From Hymenobacter mucosus (lineage in GTDB: Bacteria; Bacteroidota; Bacteroidia; Cytophagales; Hymenobacteraceae), in NCBI RefSeq assembly GCF_900188255.1, contig NZ_FZNS01000019.1:1-57663 (forward strand): DNA of 57,663 nucleotides, in the 5' to 3' direction. Position 1 is the first letter of the stretch; each line of letters begins with the position of its first letter. A model generated the notes under the pieces. That model was not told the origin of the DNA. It worked only from the letters and a program-made list of their open reading frames with translations, and did not search any database. This document shows positions 7,620 through 16,598 of this stretch, one piece after another. The translations under genes and the position numbers were made by a program.

Positions 7620-8367
7620 AGCCTTTCGGTACCGAGAAGGGGAACGACAGGCGCTCTTTATCTAAGTCTACGTTCCGGTAGGTTACAACCACAGTTGCGG
7701 GGGCACCTTTTTGGGTGGTTTTGAGAGTAGTAGTATGACCGAACAATTGGTTGCGGGGCTCCAACGGCTGGAAATCAGTGTACTCAATGTTCAACGTATT
7801 CTGCGTGGCCTGTTCCTGCACGTTTAATTGCTGCACGCGCTTTTTTGGTAGGTCAATAAGCTGCTGCACCAGGATGCCCTGCTGCTCGTACTGCACGCGT
7901 TGCTGGTCGCCTTCTGTGCTCACAGTGGGCTGCACATTGGGCGGACTAGCCGGAAGGTAGTCGCCTAGCAACAGGGCCTGTACTCGCTCAAATGTCACGG
8001 GCACATTCAGCAGTTGGCTGAGGTAGGCATAATCTCCAACGTAGTACTGCCGCTGCAAGGGAAACAATACTTTCACCGAGTCGCGAGTGATGTAAGCGCG
8101 GAAGCCTTCAATGCCAAGCGAGGCCGACAGCCAAATTACGCTGTCTTTACGAATGCGTACGTTCAGGTTAGCTGCTTGCTGTAGACCAGGAACATCAATA
8201 TTAACTTTCCCCTTGGCCTTAAGGTAGCGAAACTCCACGTTGGTGGCTTTCACCGTTTCCGGGGCCTTCGTTGACACGGGGGGCGCGGCCGTGGGGGCTA
8301 GCTTACGCTGGCAGCCACTCAGCAACGCAACGGCGCAAAACACGGCCAACGGAAAACGCTTACTCAT
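7603..8367 (-). CDS. DUF4292 lipoprotein
   Basis: The 254-aa protein has a lipoprotein signal with lipobox ALLSGC (Cys near residue 20) and a LolA/LolB-like body (VEFRYLKAKGKVNIDVPGLQ, then a series of beta strands) matching DUF4292, a family I know mainly from Bacteroidota. By fold analogy with LolB it may handle lipids or lipoproteins at the outer membrane, but no function is established. It overlaps the TPR gene upstream by 8 bp and the EnvC-like gene downstream by 17 bp, so the three are translationally coupled. This conserved grouping suggests a joint envelope role. Confidence 0.82.
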   Translation of the reverse strand: MSKRFPLAVFCAVALLSGCQRKLAPTAAPPVSTKAPETVKATNVEFRYLKAKGKVNIDVPGLQQAANLNVRIRKDSVIWLSASLGIEGFRAYITRDSVKVLFPLQRQYYVGDYAYLSQLLNVPVTFERVQALLLGDYLPASPPNVQPTVSTEGDQQRVQYEQQGILVQQLIDLPKKRVQQLNVQEQATQNTLNIEYTDFQPLEPRNQLFGHTTTLKTTQKGAPATVVVTYRNVDLDKERLSFPFSVPKGYARKK

Positions 8368-10177
8368 ACAGTTTCTTGTCTTTAATCTTACGGTCGATTA
8401 AGGGAGAAGCACCACCCAGCTTCTGGGCGCGCTCCCATTCGGCCTGGGCCTTCTCCTTTTCGCCTAGTTGGTACAGAACGTCGCCATAGTGCTCTACTAC
8501 GGTGGCGTCGCGGGAGGTTTTCAGGGCTTTTTCGAGTTGCTGGCGGGCACCTGCGTAGTCCTTCATCTTGTATAATACCCAGCCGTACGTGTCGAGGTAG
8601 GTATCATTGTCGGGATTCTGCTTCACCAGCTTACCCGACATCTCTTTGGCTTTTTCAAGCTTTTCTCCTCGCAGAGAGAGGTAGTAGCTATAGTTGTTTA
8701 GGGCTTGGGCATTGTTGGCGTCGAACACCAATGCCGCATCATACGCGGCGTCCGACTTAGCGTAGTCTTTCAACTCATGATAGGCATCGCCTAGCTGGGT
8801 ATCGAACTGCGCTTGTAGTTCCGGATTGTCGGTGGCTAGCTTACGACCATACTCCAACGACTTAACTCCCTTTTTCGCGTCCTTGCGCAGAATGTGCGCC
8901 ACGCCGTTGTAAAACCACAGGGGCGCTTGATTAGGAAAAAGCTCAAGCGCTTGGTCGGTGTGGCGCAGTAAGGAGTCCGTCTGGTTCAGTTCGGCATCAA
9001 TCAGGACTACCTGCTGCCAAATTTGGAAGCGGGAGTTGTCCAGCCGAATAGCTTTCATATAGTTGGAGCGGGCTTCCGCCTTGTGGTCGGTTACCGTCTG
9101 AATGTCGCCTGCAATGGCAAACGCTTTGGCTTCTTTAGGGTGTACCCGGGTGGTTATAGCGGCCAGCTCTAGGGCGGGCTGGGTAAGGGCAGGATTGGGA
9201 AGCTGCTTGATGTAATCTACCAGAATCCGCACCTTGTTGTCAACGTCGAGTGCGGGGCTCTCAAACGCGAGCTTGATTTGCTTCTGCGACTCCGTAGGGT
9301 TATTCTGCTGGCGGTAAATATCGGCCAGAATCATACGGGCCTGCGGATTTTCTGGCTCTGCTTTCAGCGCCTGCTCCGCTACCCGAATGGCGTCTGGAAA
9401 ACGGTTGTTAGCCGCATACATTTGTGCTTGTGCCAGCACGTAGCGCACCTCATCGGGGTTGGCCTGCACTAGCTTCTCGCCTTCCTGCAGCGCCTTGTCA
9501 AGGTTGTTTTGCTTGAGGTAAATCTGCTGCCGCTTGAAGGATATCTCATCCAGCGGCCCAAACTGTTTTTCGGCCTGATTAAAGGTGCTTAGCGCTTCGT
9601 TCAGCTTGCCCTGCGTGATGTACAAATCGGCTAAGTTGAAGAGGTAGTAGCCCGAGTCAGGTACGTCGCGAATCAGGGTTGTGTATACCTGGGCCGCTTG
9701 GTCGTACTGCTTCTGGCTACCGTAAATCTGGGCTAGCAGCAAATGGTAATAGGCATTCTTTGAGTCGAGCTTTACAGCTGCTTGCGCAAAGTTGGTTGCA
9801 TCCTGCAAGTTGCCGCTCAGCATGTTGGTTTCGGCAATCTTGTAATTGATGGCCGCGTTAGCCGGGTTTAAGGCATACGCCTTCAGCAGCCGCTCTAGCG
9901 CCTTGTTGTAATCCTCCAGCAGCAGATACCGAATGCCATCTACGAAAAAGGACTCGCTGATTTCGCGGTCCTTTTCCGATAGTTGACGGCCTTGTGATTG
10001 AACAACTTCAATCTCGGCCCGGCGAGCTAGCTCTTTGCGCTCTTTCCGACTAAGCTTTTTTGGCTTGGCTGGGCTCGGCTTGCTGGTGGCAGGTGCCGAG
10101 GGCTGCCGCTGGGCGTGCCCCGGACTGGCCACTAGTAGGCCGAGCAAGAGCAGAATAAAAGCACTTTTTTGACTCAT
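8360..10177 (-). CDS. Secreted tetratricopeptide repeat (TPR) protein
   Basis: The 605-aa protein starts with a signal peptide (to about residue 22) and a basic Lys/Pro-rich spacer. From about residue 65 to 590 it is made of consecutive 34-residue TPR units with A, G, Y and P at the usual positions (for example YYLFNLADLYITQGKLNEAL and YLDTYGWVLYKMKDYAGARQ). It is probably a periplasmic or outer-membrane-associated scaffold. It is the first gene of the TPR-DUF4292-EnvC operon; similar TPR genes precede DUF4292 genes in related bacteria, as I recall. Its binding partner cannot be inferred. Confidence 0.88.
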   Translation of the reverse strand: MSQKSAFILLLLGLLVASPGHAQRQPSAPATSKPSPAKPKKLSRKERKELARRAEIEVVQSQGRQLSEKDREISESFFVDGIRYLLLEDYNKALERLLKAYALNPANAAINYKIAETNMLSGNLQDATNFAQAAVKLDSKNAYYHLLLAQIYGSQKQYDQAAQVYTTLIRDVPDSGYYLFNLADLYITQGKLNEALSTFNQAEKQFGPLDEISFKRQQIYLKQNNLDKALQEGEKLVQANPDEVRYVLAQAQMYAANNRFPDAIRVAEQALKAEPENPQARMILADIYRQQNNPTESQKQIKLAFESPALDVDNKVRILVDYIKQLPNPALTQPALELAAITTRVHPKEAKAFAIAGDIQTVTDHKAEARSNYMKAIRLDNSRFQIWQQVVLIDAELNQTDSLLRHTDQALELFPNQAPLWFYNGVAHILRKDAKKGVKSLEYGRKLATDNPELQAQFDTQLGDAYHELKDYAKSDAAYDAALVFDANNAQALNNYSYYLSLRGEKLEKAKEMSGKLVKQNPDNDTYLDTYGWVLYKMKDYAGARQQLEKALKTSRDATVVEHYGDVLYQLGEKEKAQAEWERAQKLGGASPLIDRKIKDKKLYE

Positions 10178-10181
10178 GAAC

Positions 10182-10267
10182 GCAGCAGCGCGGCCCAGTA
10201 GCCGCGGTTGGTAGAAAGCAAGATACAGCCTAACACAACATCAGGGCCACAAGGGCCGCGCTACTGC
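10182..10267. repeat. 15-bp inverted repeat with wide spacing upstream of the TPR gene
   Basis: GCAGCAGCGCGGCCC (10182-10196) recurs as reverse complement at 10253-10267 with one mismatch, separated by 56 nt. It spans the entire short gap between the nucleotidyltransferase stop and the TPR start, so it may be a leader structure of the TPR operon or a terminator-like fold of the upstream gene. No T-run follows. Confidence 0.5.
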
Positions 10268-10289
10268 AACGTCAGGAGAGGCAAAAATA

Positions 10290-11300
10290 TCACACGCGGA
10301 GTGTGTTATAATCGCCTAGGCTCAAGTCGTCGGGAGTACCTGCCACGGTGGCGTGGTTGCCAATCATGGAGTTTGTAACGTTGGCATGAAATACGGAGGC
10401 CGATTGTTGTACAATGCTATTAGACAGCACCGAACCGCGCACGTTGCTTTGGCTACCCAACGATACGTGTGGTCCTACCACAGAATCAGTAATGATGGCG
10501 CCCTCACCGATGTATACTGGCGGAATCAATACGGAATTAGTCACCTTGGCGGATTCGGCTACTAAGTTTTCGCCCCGCTCCTGCAGATACTCCAGGTAGC
10601 GCTGGTTGGTGTACACGGTAGCATCCTTATTGCCGCAGTCGAGCCACTCCGTTACACGGCCAGGTACGAAGGTAGTGCCCTTGTTCTTCATGTTCTCAAG
10701 GGCGTTGGTGAGCTGGAACTCGCCTTTGTCCTTGATGTCATTGTCGAGCAGATATTGCAGCTCGTTCTTCAGGTAGTCGCCATCCTTAAAGTAGTAGATG
10801 CCGATAATGGCCAGATCCGACACAAACGTCTCGGGCTTTTCCACGAAGTCCGTGATTTGGCCTTCCTCATTGAGCTTTACTACTCCGAACGGCTTAGGAT
10901 CATCTACGCGCTGCACCCAGATGGTGCCCTCGGCCGAAGAATCCAGGATGAAATCGGCTTTGAAAAGGGTGTCGGCAAAAGCTACTACTACCGGGCCACT
11001 CAGGGCCGACTGAGCGCACAGGATGGCGTGGGCCGTACCTAGGGGCTCGTCTTGGTAGTGAATAGTGCCCTTGGCACCCACTGATTCAGCAATCTTTACT
11101 AGGCTCTTCTCTACTTCCGCCCCAAAGCGGCCAATGATGAAAGCTACTTCGTCTACTTGTTCGCCGCAGACTTTGGCAATGTCCTCTACGAGGCGCTGTA
11201 CGATGGGCTTACCAGCAATAGGAATAAGAGGCTTGGGAACAGTGAGGGTATGCGGGCGCATGCGCTTGCCCATGCCGGCCATCGGAACGATGATTTTCAT
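10290..11300 (-). CDS. Sugar-phosphate nucleotidyltransferase with left-handed beta-helix tail
   Basis: The 336-aa protein carries the nucleotidyltransferase signature GMGKRMRPHTLTVPKPLIPI at the N-terminus, then FVEKP and the GEFQLT loop. From about residue 245 a hexapeptide-repeat helix follows (VYIGEGAIITDSVVGPHVSL). This architecture is typical of glucose-1-phosphate thymidylyl- or uridylyltransferases of the archaeal/RmlA-long type, which make NDP-sugars for surface polysaccharides. The exact nucleotide and sugar cannot be fixed from sequence. It lies 140 bp downstream of dut on the same strand; the gap contains a weak TGGCCAA dyad but no good terminator. The Wzx-like flippase nearby fits a polysaccharide role. 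Confidence 0.88.
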   Translation of the reverse strand: MKIIVPMAGMGKRMRPHTLTVPKPLIPIAGKPIVQRLVEDIAKVCGEQVDEVAFIIGRFGAEVEKSLVKIAESVGAKGTIHYQDEPLGTAHAILCAQSALSGPVVVAFADTLFKADFILDSSAEGTIWVQRVDDPKPFGVVKLNEEGQITDFVEKPETFVSDLAIIGIYYFKDGDYLKNELQYLLDNDIKDKGEFQLTNALENMKNKGTTFVPGRVTEWLDCGNKDATVYTNQRYLEYLQERGENLVAESAKVTNSVLIPPVYIGEGAIITDSVVGPHVSLGSQSNVRGSVLSNSIVQQSASVFHANVTNSMIGNHATVAGTPDDLSLGDYNTLRV

Positions 11301-11440
11301 AGAGGTGAGGGTATTCGGGAGTTAAGAAATTACTTGTACGCAGGAAAGAATGTCTCGTCTGTGGGAGGCGAGGGCCAACTAATTAGCAATGATAACTAGA
11401 TTTTGGCCACCGAATATTAAGAAAAAAAGAACCAGTTTGA

Positions 11441-11875
11441 CTACTGCTGGCCTGTACTACCATAGCCGCTCGCTCCCCGTGAAGTTTCACTGAGGGTTGA
11501 CACGGGTTGCCATTGCACCGTTTCGTGTCGCGCAACTACCAGCTGAGCAATTCGTTCCCCATCCTGCACCACGAAATCCTGGTCGGAAAGGTTAACGAGG
11601 AGGACTTTGATTTCTCCACGGTAGTCGGCATCGATAGTGCCTGGGCTGTTTACAATACCTATTCCGTGCTTATATGCTAGGCCGCTGCGGGGGCGTACTT
11701 GCATTTCGTAACCCACCGGAATTTCTACAAACAAACCAGTAGGTACTAAAGCACGTTGCAGGGGCTTCAACGTAACCGGCTCGGTGAGGTTGGCCCGTAC
11801 GTCCAGACCAGCCGCGTGGGCAGTTTGGTACTCGGGCAGCGCATGGCGCGACTGGTTGATGACGGGAAGGAGCAT
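11441..11875 (-). CDS. dut: Deoxyuridine 5'-triphosphate nucleotidohydrolase (dUTPase)
   Basis: The 144-aa protein has all five trimeric dUTPase motifs in order: AGLDVRA (I), PRSGLA (II), GTIDADYRGEI (III), GERIAQLV (IV) and the C-terminal P-loop-like GASGYGSTG (V). It hydrolyses dUTP to dUMP and pyrophosphate, keeping uracil out of DNA and feeding dTMP synthesis. Length and motifs are standard for the family. The 414 bp upstream hold no gene, so its promoter should lie there, but no perfect TAnnTTTG was found. Confidence 0.97.
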   Translation of the reverse strand: MLLPVINQSRHALPEYQTAHAAGLDVRANLTEPVTLKPLQRALVPTGLFVEIPVGYEMQVRPRSGLAYKHGIGIVNSPGTIDADYRGEIKVLLVNLSDQDFVVQDGERIAQLVVARHETVQWQPVSTLSETSRGASGYGSTGQQ

Positions 11876-12289
11876 AAGCGAAAGAACAGCAGGGAAGTAC
11901 CCAAAACAAAAGTGAGCAGCCCAGACCGTAGGCCCGGCGGGACCGAGGGCGGTTGCTCCCAGAAAATAATAGAAGCTTGTAACCTAAAAGCGGCAAGCAA
12001 GGGTGGCTTAAAAGGCTACCAGCGCACAAAGCAAGTTATTCTCAGGTATAATTCAAGGCTAGTATTGTAATCTGCTGTGCAGCTATATGCGCCAGCTAGA
12101 GGGCGTACAGTTGTGTTTAATCAGGCAGCAGTTGGGCGCGACAACGGAAAAATCATCAGGAATTAAGAGTGTTTCGCAGCGCCTCAGCTGGCTTTTGTCG
12201 GTACCAGTTCTCAGCAGAAAGAAGATAGGGCCTTACTAGCATGTTAGTAAGGCCCTATCTTCAAACGAGGAACTGGGAAAGATTAGTAG
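11876..12289. other. 414-bp intergenic region without a gene
   Basis: The short ORFs here have no credible composition or start. The region holds the 5' flank of dut and, at its far end, the strong hairpin terminator at 12221-12262. An imperfect -7-like TTGCTTTG occurs on the minus strand near 12030. Nothing else was recognised. Confidence 0.5.
12221..12262 (-). terminator. Terminator of the flippase gene
   Basis: A perfect 18-bp stem (12221-12238 with 12245-12262) with a 6-nt loop lies 27 bp past the flippase stop codon. On the minus strand it is followed by TTTCTG, a short T-rich tract. Confidence 0.85.
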
Positions 12290-13789
12290 TTAGAGAGCTT
12301 TCAACCGCCGGCCTTCCACGGCGGCTACTAGCCCCACAAATCCTAGGGTGAGGAGGGCATGGAACCCGTAGCGTCCCCAACCCTCACCAATGGGCGCCCA
12401 CCAGCTAACTGCTACTACGCCTACTGCAACAAGCAGCCATATGAGCAAGCGCGCTACGGGGTAAGGCACCGGGAAGTGCCGATCTCCTAGCCACCAGCAG
12501 ATAGCCGCCATCATAAAATAGCAGGCCAAGGTGGCTAAAGCAGACCCCATATAGCCGATTATAGGAATGAGCAGGAAGTTTAGAACGATGGTGAGTACAG
12601 CCCCCGCAACACCTATGTAGGCACCATAGTAGGCTTTGTCGGTGAGCTTGAACCACACCGAAAGATTCCAGTACACTCCCAGAAACAGTTGGGCTAGCAG
12701 CAGAACCGGAACTACACTCAAGCCTTCTAAGTACTCGGGCCTTTGCAGAAATACCCGGGCCACTAGCTCCACATTAATGCTTACACCAACGAACAGCATG
12801 GCGCAGCACAACGTGAACCATTTGAGCACCAGCGCAAACGTGTGTGGGGAGTTTTTCTCGTTGCTTTGAGCAAAAAAGAATGGTTCGGCCGCGTACCTGA
12901 AAGCTTGAATCACGAGGTTCATCAGGATGCTAATCTTATAGCATGCCCCATAAATACCAACGGCTGCTAGGTTGCTACGTCCCGGGTAAAAGCCTTCCGG
13001 TAGCCACCGCGGCAGCAAAATCCGGTCTAGCGTTTCATTGACCATGCCGGCCAGCCCCATCAGCATAATAGGGTAGGCATACCGCAACAGCGGCCGGAGC
13101 GGTTCCAAATTCAGGCGGAACCGCACCGCTAGCAACTCGGGCGCCAGTAGAACGAGCGTGAAGGCACTGGCCGCTAGGTTCGAGAGGAACACGTAGCCTA
13201 CCCCAATGCTAGGATCATATAACTGTTCTACTAGAGGCCGTAGGCCAGCCAAGTACTTACCCGACAAAATATCCGGGCAAAATACAATGAAGAACAGATT
13301 CAGGCCCACATTCATCAGAATATTGGCGAAGCGAATAACCGCGAATCGACGGGCCTTATTCTCCAGACGCAACCGGGCAAAGGGAATAGCTGCTACGGCA
13401 TCTAAACCCAGGATGAAAGCAATCCAGACGGCGTACCGCTCATGGCCCGGCGGCAGGGCCAGCAAGCTCATGAGTGGCCTAGCCAGCAATGCCAAACCAG
13501 CCGTGAATAGCGCACTGGTCAGCAGCAGCAGGGTCATTACCCGGTTGTACAACTCTGGTCGGTCGGTGCCGGGGCGGTTAGCAAAGCGGAAGTAGGTAGT
13601 TTCCATGCCGTAGGTGAACAGCACGTTCAGAAACGACACGTAGGCGAATAGCCCTGTTACAATACCATACTCAGCGGCTACAAACCTGCTTGTGTAGAGC
13701 GGAACCAAGAGGGTATTGAGTACCCGGCCCACAATACTGCTGACACCATAAATGGCCGTCTGGGAAGCCAGCCGCTTGGCAATACTCAT
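12290..13789 (-). CDS. Wzx-like oligosaccharide flippase (MATE/MVF superfamily)
   Basis: The 499-aa, highly hydrophobic protein has about 14 predicted membrane segments. It opens with the polysaccharide-biosynthesis signature MSIAKRLASQTAIYGVSSIVGRVLNTLL-like region (first 30 residues) and continues with YGIVTGLFAYVSFLNVLFTYG and ETTYFRFANR, all typical of the family. Such proteins move lipid-linked glycans across the inner membrane for capsule, O-antigen or exopolysaccharide assembly. No glycosyltransferase cluster adjoins it, so its substrate is unknown. It has a good terminator at 12221-12262 and is separated by 137 bp from the crotonase gene upstream. Substrate assignment is left open. 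Confidence 0.87.
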   Translation of the reverse strand: MSIAKRLASQTAIYGVSSIVGRVLNTLLVPLYTSRFVAAEYGIVTGLFAYVSFLNVLFTYGMETTYFRFANRPGTDRPELYNRVMTLLLLTSALFTAGLALLARPLMSLLALPPGHERYAVWIAFILGLDAVAAIPFARLRLENKARRFAVIRFANILMNVGLNLFFIVFCPDILSGKYLAGLRPLVEQLYDPSIGVGYVFLSNLAASAFTLVLLAPELLAVRFRLNLEPLRPLLRYAYPIMLMGLAGMVNETLDRILLPRWLPEGFYPGRSNLAAVGIYGACYKISILMNLVIQAFRYAAEPFFFAQSNEKNSPHTFALVLKWFTLCCAMLFVGVSINVELVARVFLQRPEYLEGLSVVPVLLLAQLFLGVYWNLSVWFKLTDKAYYGAYIGVAGAVLTIVLNFLLIPIIGYMGSALATLACYFMMAAICWWLGDRHFPVPYPVARLLIWLLVAVGVVAVSWWAPIGEGWGRYGFHALLTLGFVGLVAAVEGRRLKAL

Positions 13790-13926
13790 TCAATACGATG
13801 AAAAATTGAAACTGTAAGATGAAAACTCGGCCAAGCACATACTCGGGCTCAGAAAGGTGCGCTACCAATGCAAGCCTGCCCACTGAATCCCTAGAAGGTA
13901 ATGCTGGCTGCCGCGTACGAGTGTTT

Positions 13927-14715
13927 TTACTTGCCAGTAAATGCAGCGGGGCGCTTCTCTAAGAAAGCGGAAGTGCCTTCCCGGAAGTCTTCCGACGCGA
14001 AGCAGCGGGCAAAGGCATTGGCCTCCGTCTGGTAACCATGCCGGTCCTTGTCGAAGTAAGCATTTACGCAGTCGATTACCATGCCCAGGGCAAGGGGCGC
14101 TTTCGTGAGGATGCGTGTTAGCAACTGCTCGCAGAAGGGCAGCAACTCCGCCTGAGAAACTACCTGGTTGACTAGGCCCAGGCGCAGTGCCTCCTCTGCT
14201 TTTACCTGGTCGGCGGTGAGGAGTAACTCCAAGGCCTTGCTTTTGCCAATGAGTTGCACGAGGCGTTGGGTGCCCCCGTAGCCCGGAATCAGCCCCAAGT
14301 TTACTTCTGGTTGCCCGAAGCGGGCGTTATCGGAGGCTACGCGTAGATGGCAAGCCATGGCCAACTCGCAGCCCCCCCCGAGGGCGAAGCCATTTACCGC
14401 CGCAATAACGGGCTTGGAGCTTTCCTCAATCATGCAAAATGCCTCCTGCCCGCGCTCAGCCGCCCGGCGCGACGCAATTTCGTCTAGGGCTGCTAGCTCA
14501 GAAATGTCGGCACCAGCTACAAAGGCTTTCTCGCCGCTACCAGTAAGAATGATTCCGTGCACTGCCGAGTCGTCCAAGGCTTGCTGCATGGCACCCCGAA
14601 TTTCTTCGATGGTAGCGCCATTGAGCGCATTGAGCTTGGAAGGACGGTTGATGGTAATCGTAAGGATGCCAGTAGCAGCATTTAGTTCGTAAAGCAGGTT
14701 TTCGAAAGAGGCCAT
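13927..14715 (-). CDS. Enoyl-CoA hydratase/isomerase (crotonase) family protein
   Basis: The 262-aa protein shows the crotonase fold motifs: KAFVAGADISEL (oxyanion-forming loop), NGFALGGGCELAMACHLRVA and PEVNLGLIPGYGGTQRL. Both catalytic glutamates of the hydratase subfamily are present, one in GGCELA and one in PEVNLG, so syn-hydration of trans-2-enoyl-CoA is the likely reaction. It could act in beta-oxidation or a butyrate-type pathway; no partner dehydrogenase or thiolase adjoins it. The gene is divergent from mscL across 260 bp. On the minus strand a near -7 element TATCTTTA lies about 40 bp before the ATG. Confidence 0.92.
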   Translation of the reverse strand: MASFENLLYELNAATGILTITINRPSKLNALNGATIEEIRGAMQQALDDSAVHGIILTGSGEKAFVAGADISELAALDEIASRRAAERGQEAFCMIEESSKPVIAAVNGFALGGGCELAMACHLRVASDNARFGQPEVNLGLIPGYGGTQRLVQLIGKSKALELLLTADQVKAEEALRLGLVNQVVSQAELLPFCEQLLTRILTKAPLALGMVIDCVNAYFDKDRHGYQTEANAFARCFASEDFREGTSAFLEKRPAAFTGK

Positions 14716-14925
14716 GCGAAAAGTAGATAGGGATGGGGCAGTTAGAACGCGGGTAAAGATACTGTAAAAGCCCTGCGGTGGCTGCTGCCTTATCTGGCCG
14801 TATGGTAGGCGACCTTATGTAAGAGTGCACCGCGAAAGTGACGGTAGCGCCTTCTTATGTATACCGCATCAGGACTTGCTTGCTGTTGGCAGAAGCACAA
14901 CGGTAGGACTAGCTGATGAAAACTA

Positions 14926-14933
14926 TATATTTG
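14926..14933 (+). promoter_or_regulatory. Candidate mscL promoter (-7 element)
   Basis: TATATTTG matches TAnnTTTG, 43 bp before the chosen mscL start. Transcription would begin near 14940, downstream of an in-frame ATG at 14916, which supports ATG 14976 as the true start. No -33 TTG at the right distance was seen. Confidence 0.5.
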
Positions 14934-14975
14934 CCCGTATTGCTGTTGGCTTCCACCGTTAACCTTCTCACTACT

Positions 14976-15401
14976 ATGGGATTTGTGTCAGAGTTTAAAG
15001 AGTTTATTTCAAAAGGAAACGTGCTGGATCTGGCCATTGGCGTTATCATTGGCAGTGCGTTCGGAAAGATCGTAACCTCGCTTACGGATGACATCATCAT
15101 GCCCATTCTGAGTGTATTCACCCAAGGAATTGACTTCAAAGAGAAGTTTTTTGCCCTTAACGGTCAGCAGTATAAGGACCTCAAGGCAGCCCAAGACGCG
15201 AAAGCCGCCATCGTTAGCTACGGCAACTTTCTGAACGCCGTCATTTACTTCCTCATCATTGCCTTCGTGATTTTTTGGGTAGTAAAACTAGCTAACCGCT
15301 TCAAGCGTCCGCAGGAGGTAATAGCCGTGGCCGACCCGCTCCCTACGAAAGATCAGGCCCTGCTGATGGAAATTCGTGACGCGCTCCGTACCCGGGTGTA
15401 G
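14976..15401 (+). CDS. mscL: Large-conductance mechanosensitive channel
   Basis: From ATG 14976 (MGFVSEFKEFISKGNVLDLA) the protein is 141 aa, the normal MscL length. It has the cytoplasmic N-helix, TM1 with VLDLAIGVIIGSAFGKIVTSL, the conserved DDIIMPI loop, TM2 (about 70-95) and a charged C-terminal helix. MscL is a homopentameric pore that opens under membrane tension and releases solutes during hypo-osmotic shock. The in-frame ATG at 14916 would add 20 hydrophobic residues not found in the family and lies upstream of the predicted transcription start. A terminator follows at 15422-15463. Confidence 0.96.
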   Translation: MGFVSEFKEFISKGNVLDLAIGVIIGSAFGKIVTSLTDDIIMPILSVFTQGIDFKEKFFALNGQQYKDLKAAQDAKAAIVSYGNFLNAVIYFLIIAFVIFWVVKLANRFKRPQEVIAVADPLPTKDQALLMEIRDALRTRV

Positions 15402-15421
15402 CAGCCGTAATACTGGCAAAG

Positions 15422-15463
15422 AAAAGCCGGCCTTTGCTCTGGAAGGAGCAAGGACCGGCTTTT
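15422..15463 (+). terminator. Terminator downstream of mscL
   Basis: AAAAGCCGG (15422-15430) pairs with CCGGCTTTT (15455-15463), extended inside by CTTTGCTC with GAGCAAGG. It lies between mscL and the next gene, so the ORF extending upstream from 15493 across this hairpin is not coding. Confidence 0.8.
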
Positions 15464-15492
15464 CTTTGCGCAAAAATGTAGTTCTGTTGAAA

Positions 15493-16491
15493 ATGAAGAA
15501 CGTAGTGGGAAGGAGTAGGTGGCTGATTACCCTGATACTAGTATTGTCCACGCCGTGCCTCCTAGCACAAGTGCCCGCTCCAAATCGGGGCCCGGTGCCC
15601 GTCTACACATACAAAGTGGCTACTGAGGTCGACACGGCCCGGGGCTGGCATCGTGGGGGCGTAGGCACGCTCAACTTCAGTCAAGTTAGTCTAAGCAATT
15701 GGGCTGCTGGTGGGCAAAGTTCCTTATCGTTGCTTGCTCTGGGCAACGTATACGCGCACTTCCGTGGCGCCGACCATACTTTCGACCTAGCAGCAGATAT
15801 GGTATATGGGCTGCTCAAGCCAGGTAAGGCGCGCATGCGCAAAAACGATGACCGATTGGAGCTAAATGCCCGCTATGGTCGTCAGTTCGCTAATAAGCTT
15901 TCGTACACGGCGCAGATGAACCTCAAAACGCAGATCACGCCCACTAAGGCGCTTAACAAGCCAGACTCCCTATTGTCGCGCTTTTTTGCACCGGCTTATA
16001 TTCTGACTTCCCTGGGGGTTGAATACAAACCCAACGACGACTTCTCTGTGTTTGCATCTCCCATTACCGGGAAGTTCACCATCGTAGCTGACCGCACGCT
16101 AGCCGACGCGGGAGCATTTGGAGTAAAAGCTGCCCGCCGTGATACAACGGATGCGCCTATTCGAGGAACTGGGGAGCGGCTGCGCGAAGAGCTGGGCGCG
16201 TACCTGAATGCCCGCTACCGCCGCAGCTTGGGGCAAAACATCGTGTACCAAACACGGCTAGAGTTGTTCAGTAACTACTTTCATAATCCTCAGAACGTGG
16301 ACGTCAACTGGGAAAATCTCATCAACTTCAAGGTCAACAAGCTGATCAGTGCCAGTATCTCTACTAACCTGGTGTATGATGATGACGTACTGGTACCCCT
16401 AGACCGAAACGAAGATGGTACTCCCGACGACCGGGGGCGCCGAATTCAATTCAAAGAAACGCTAGGTATTGGCCTGACATACAAGTTCTAG
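15493..16491 (+). CDS. DUF3078 outer-membrane protein
   Basis: The chosen start ATG 15493 gives a 332-aa protein with a signal peptide ending at ALLAQ-type cleavage (about residue 26). The body matches DUF3078: GWHRGGVGTLNFSQVSLSNW AAGG followed by alternating aromatic beta strands to the terminal YKF. DUF3078 proteins of Bacteroidota are predicted outer-membrane beta-barrels of unknown function. The open frame extends back to 15376, but that stretch crosses the mscL terminator and overlaps mscL, so the shorter start is preferred. It is followed after 107 bp by a small secreted basic protein. Confidence 0.85.
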   Translation: MKNVVGRSRWLITLILVLSTPCLLAQVPAPNRGPVPVYTYKVATEVDTARGWHRGGVGTLNFSQVSLSNWAAGGQSSLSLLALGNVYAHFRGADHTFDLAADMVYGLLKPGKARMRKNDDRLELNARYGRQFANKLSYTAQMNLKTQITPTKALNKPDSLLSRFFAPAYILTSLGVEYKPNDDFSVFASPITGKFTIVADRTLADAGAFGVKAARRDTTDAPIRGTGERLREELGAYLNARYRRSLGQNIVYQTRLELFSNYFHNPQNVDVNWENLINFKVNKLISASISTNLVYDDDVLVPLDRNEDGTPDDRGRRIQFKETLGIGLTYKF

Positions 16492-16598
16492 GAAAATTTG
16501 AACTAACTTACCCACCTGCCCGTTGCTGGGCAATAACTTCCTGGCCAGGTTGTTGCCACCGGCCTCCTGGTCACCGGATTTTTCTACCTTCTTTCCTC

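Noticed and set aside
8100..8367. Possible macrolide- or lipid-transfer (LolA) function for the DUF4292 lipoprotein
   Set aside because: The fold similarity is plausible but no LolA/LolB-specific residues can be pointed out; kept as unknown function.
11670..12029. 119-codon minus-strand ORF overlapping the dut 5' end
   Set aside because: Out of frame with dut and without recognisable domain; Cys/Ser/Pro-rich shadow.
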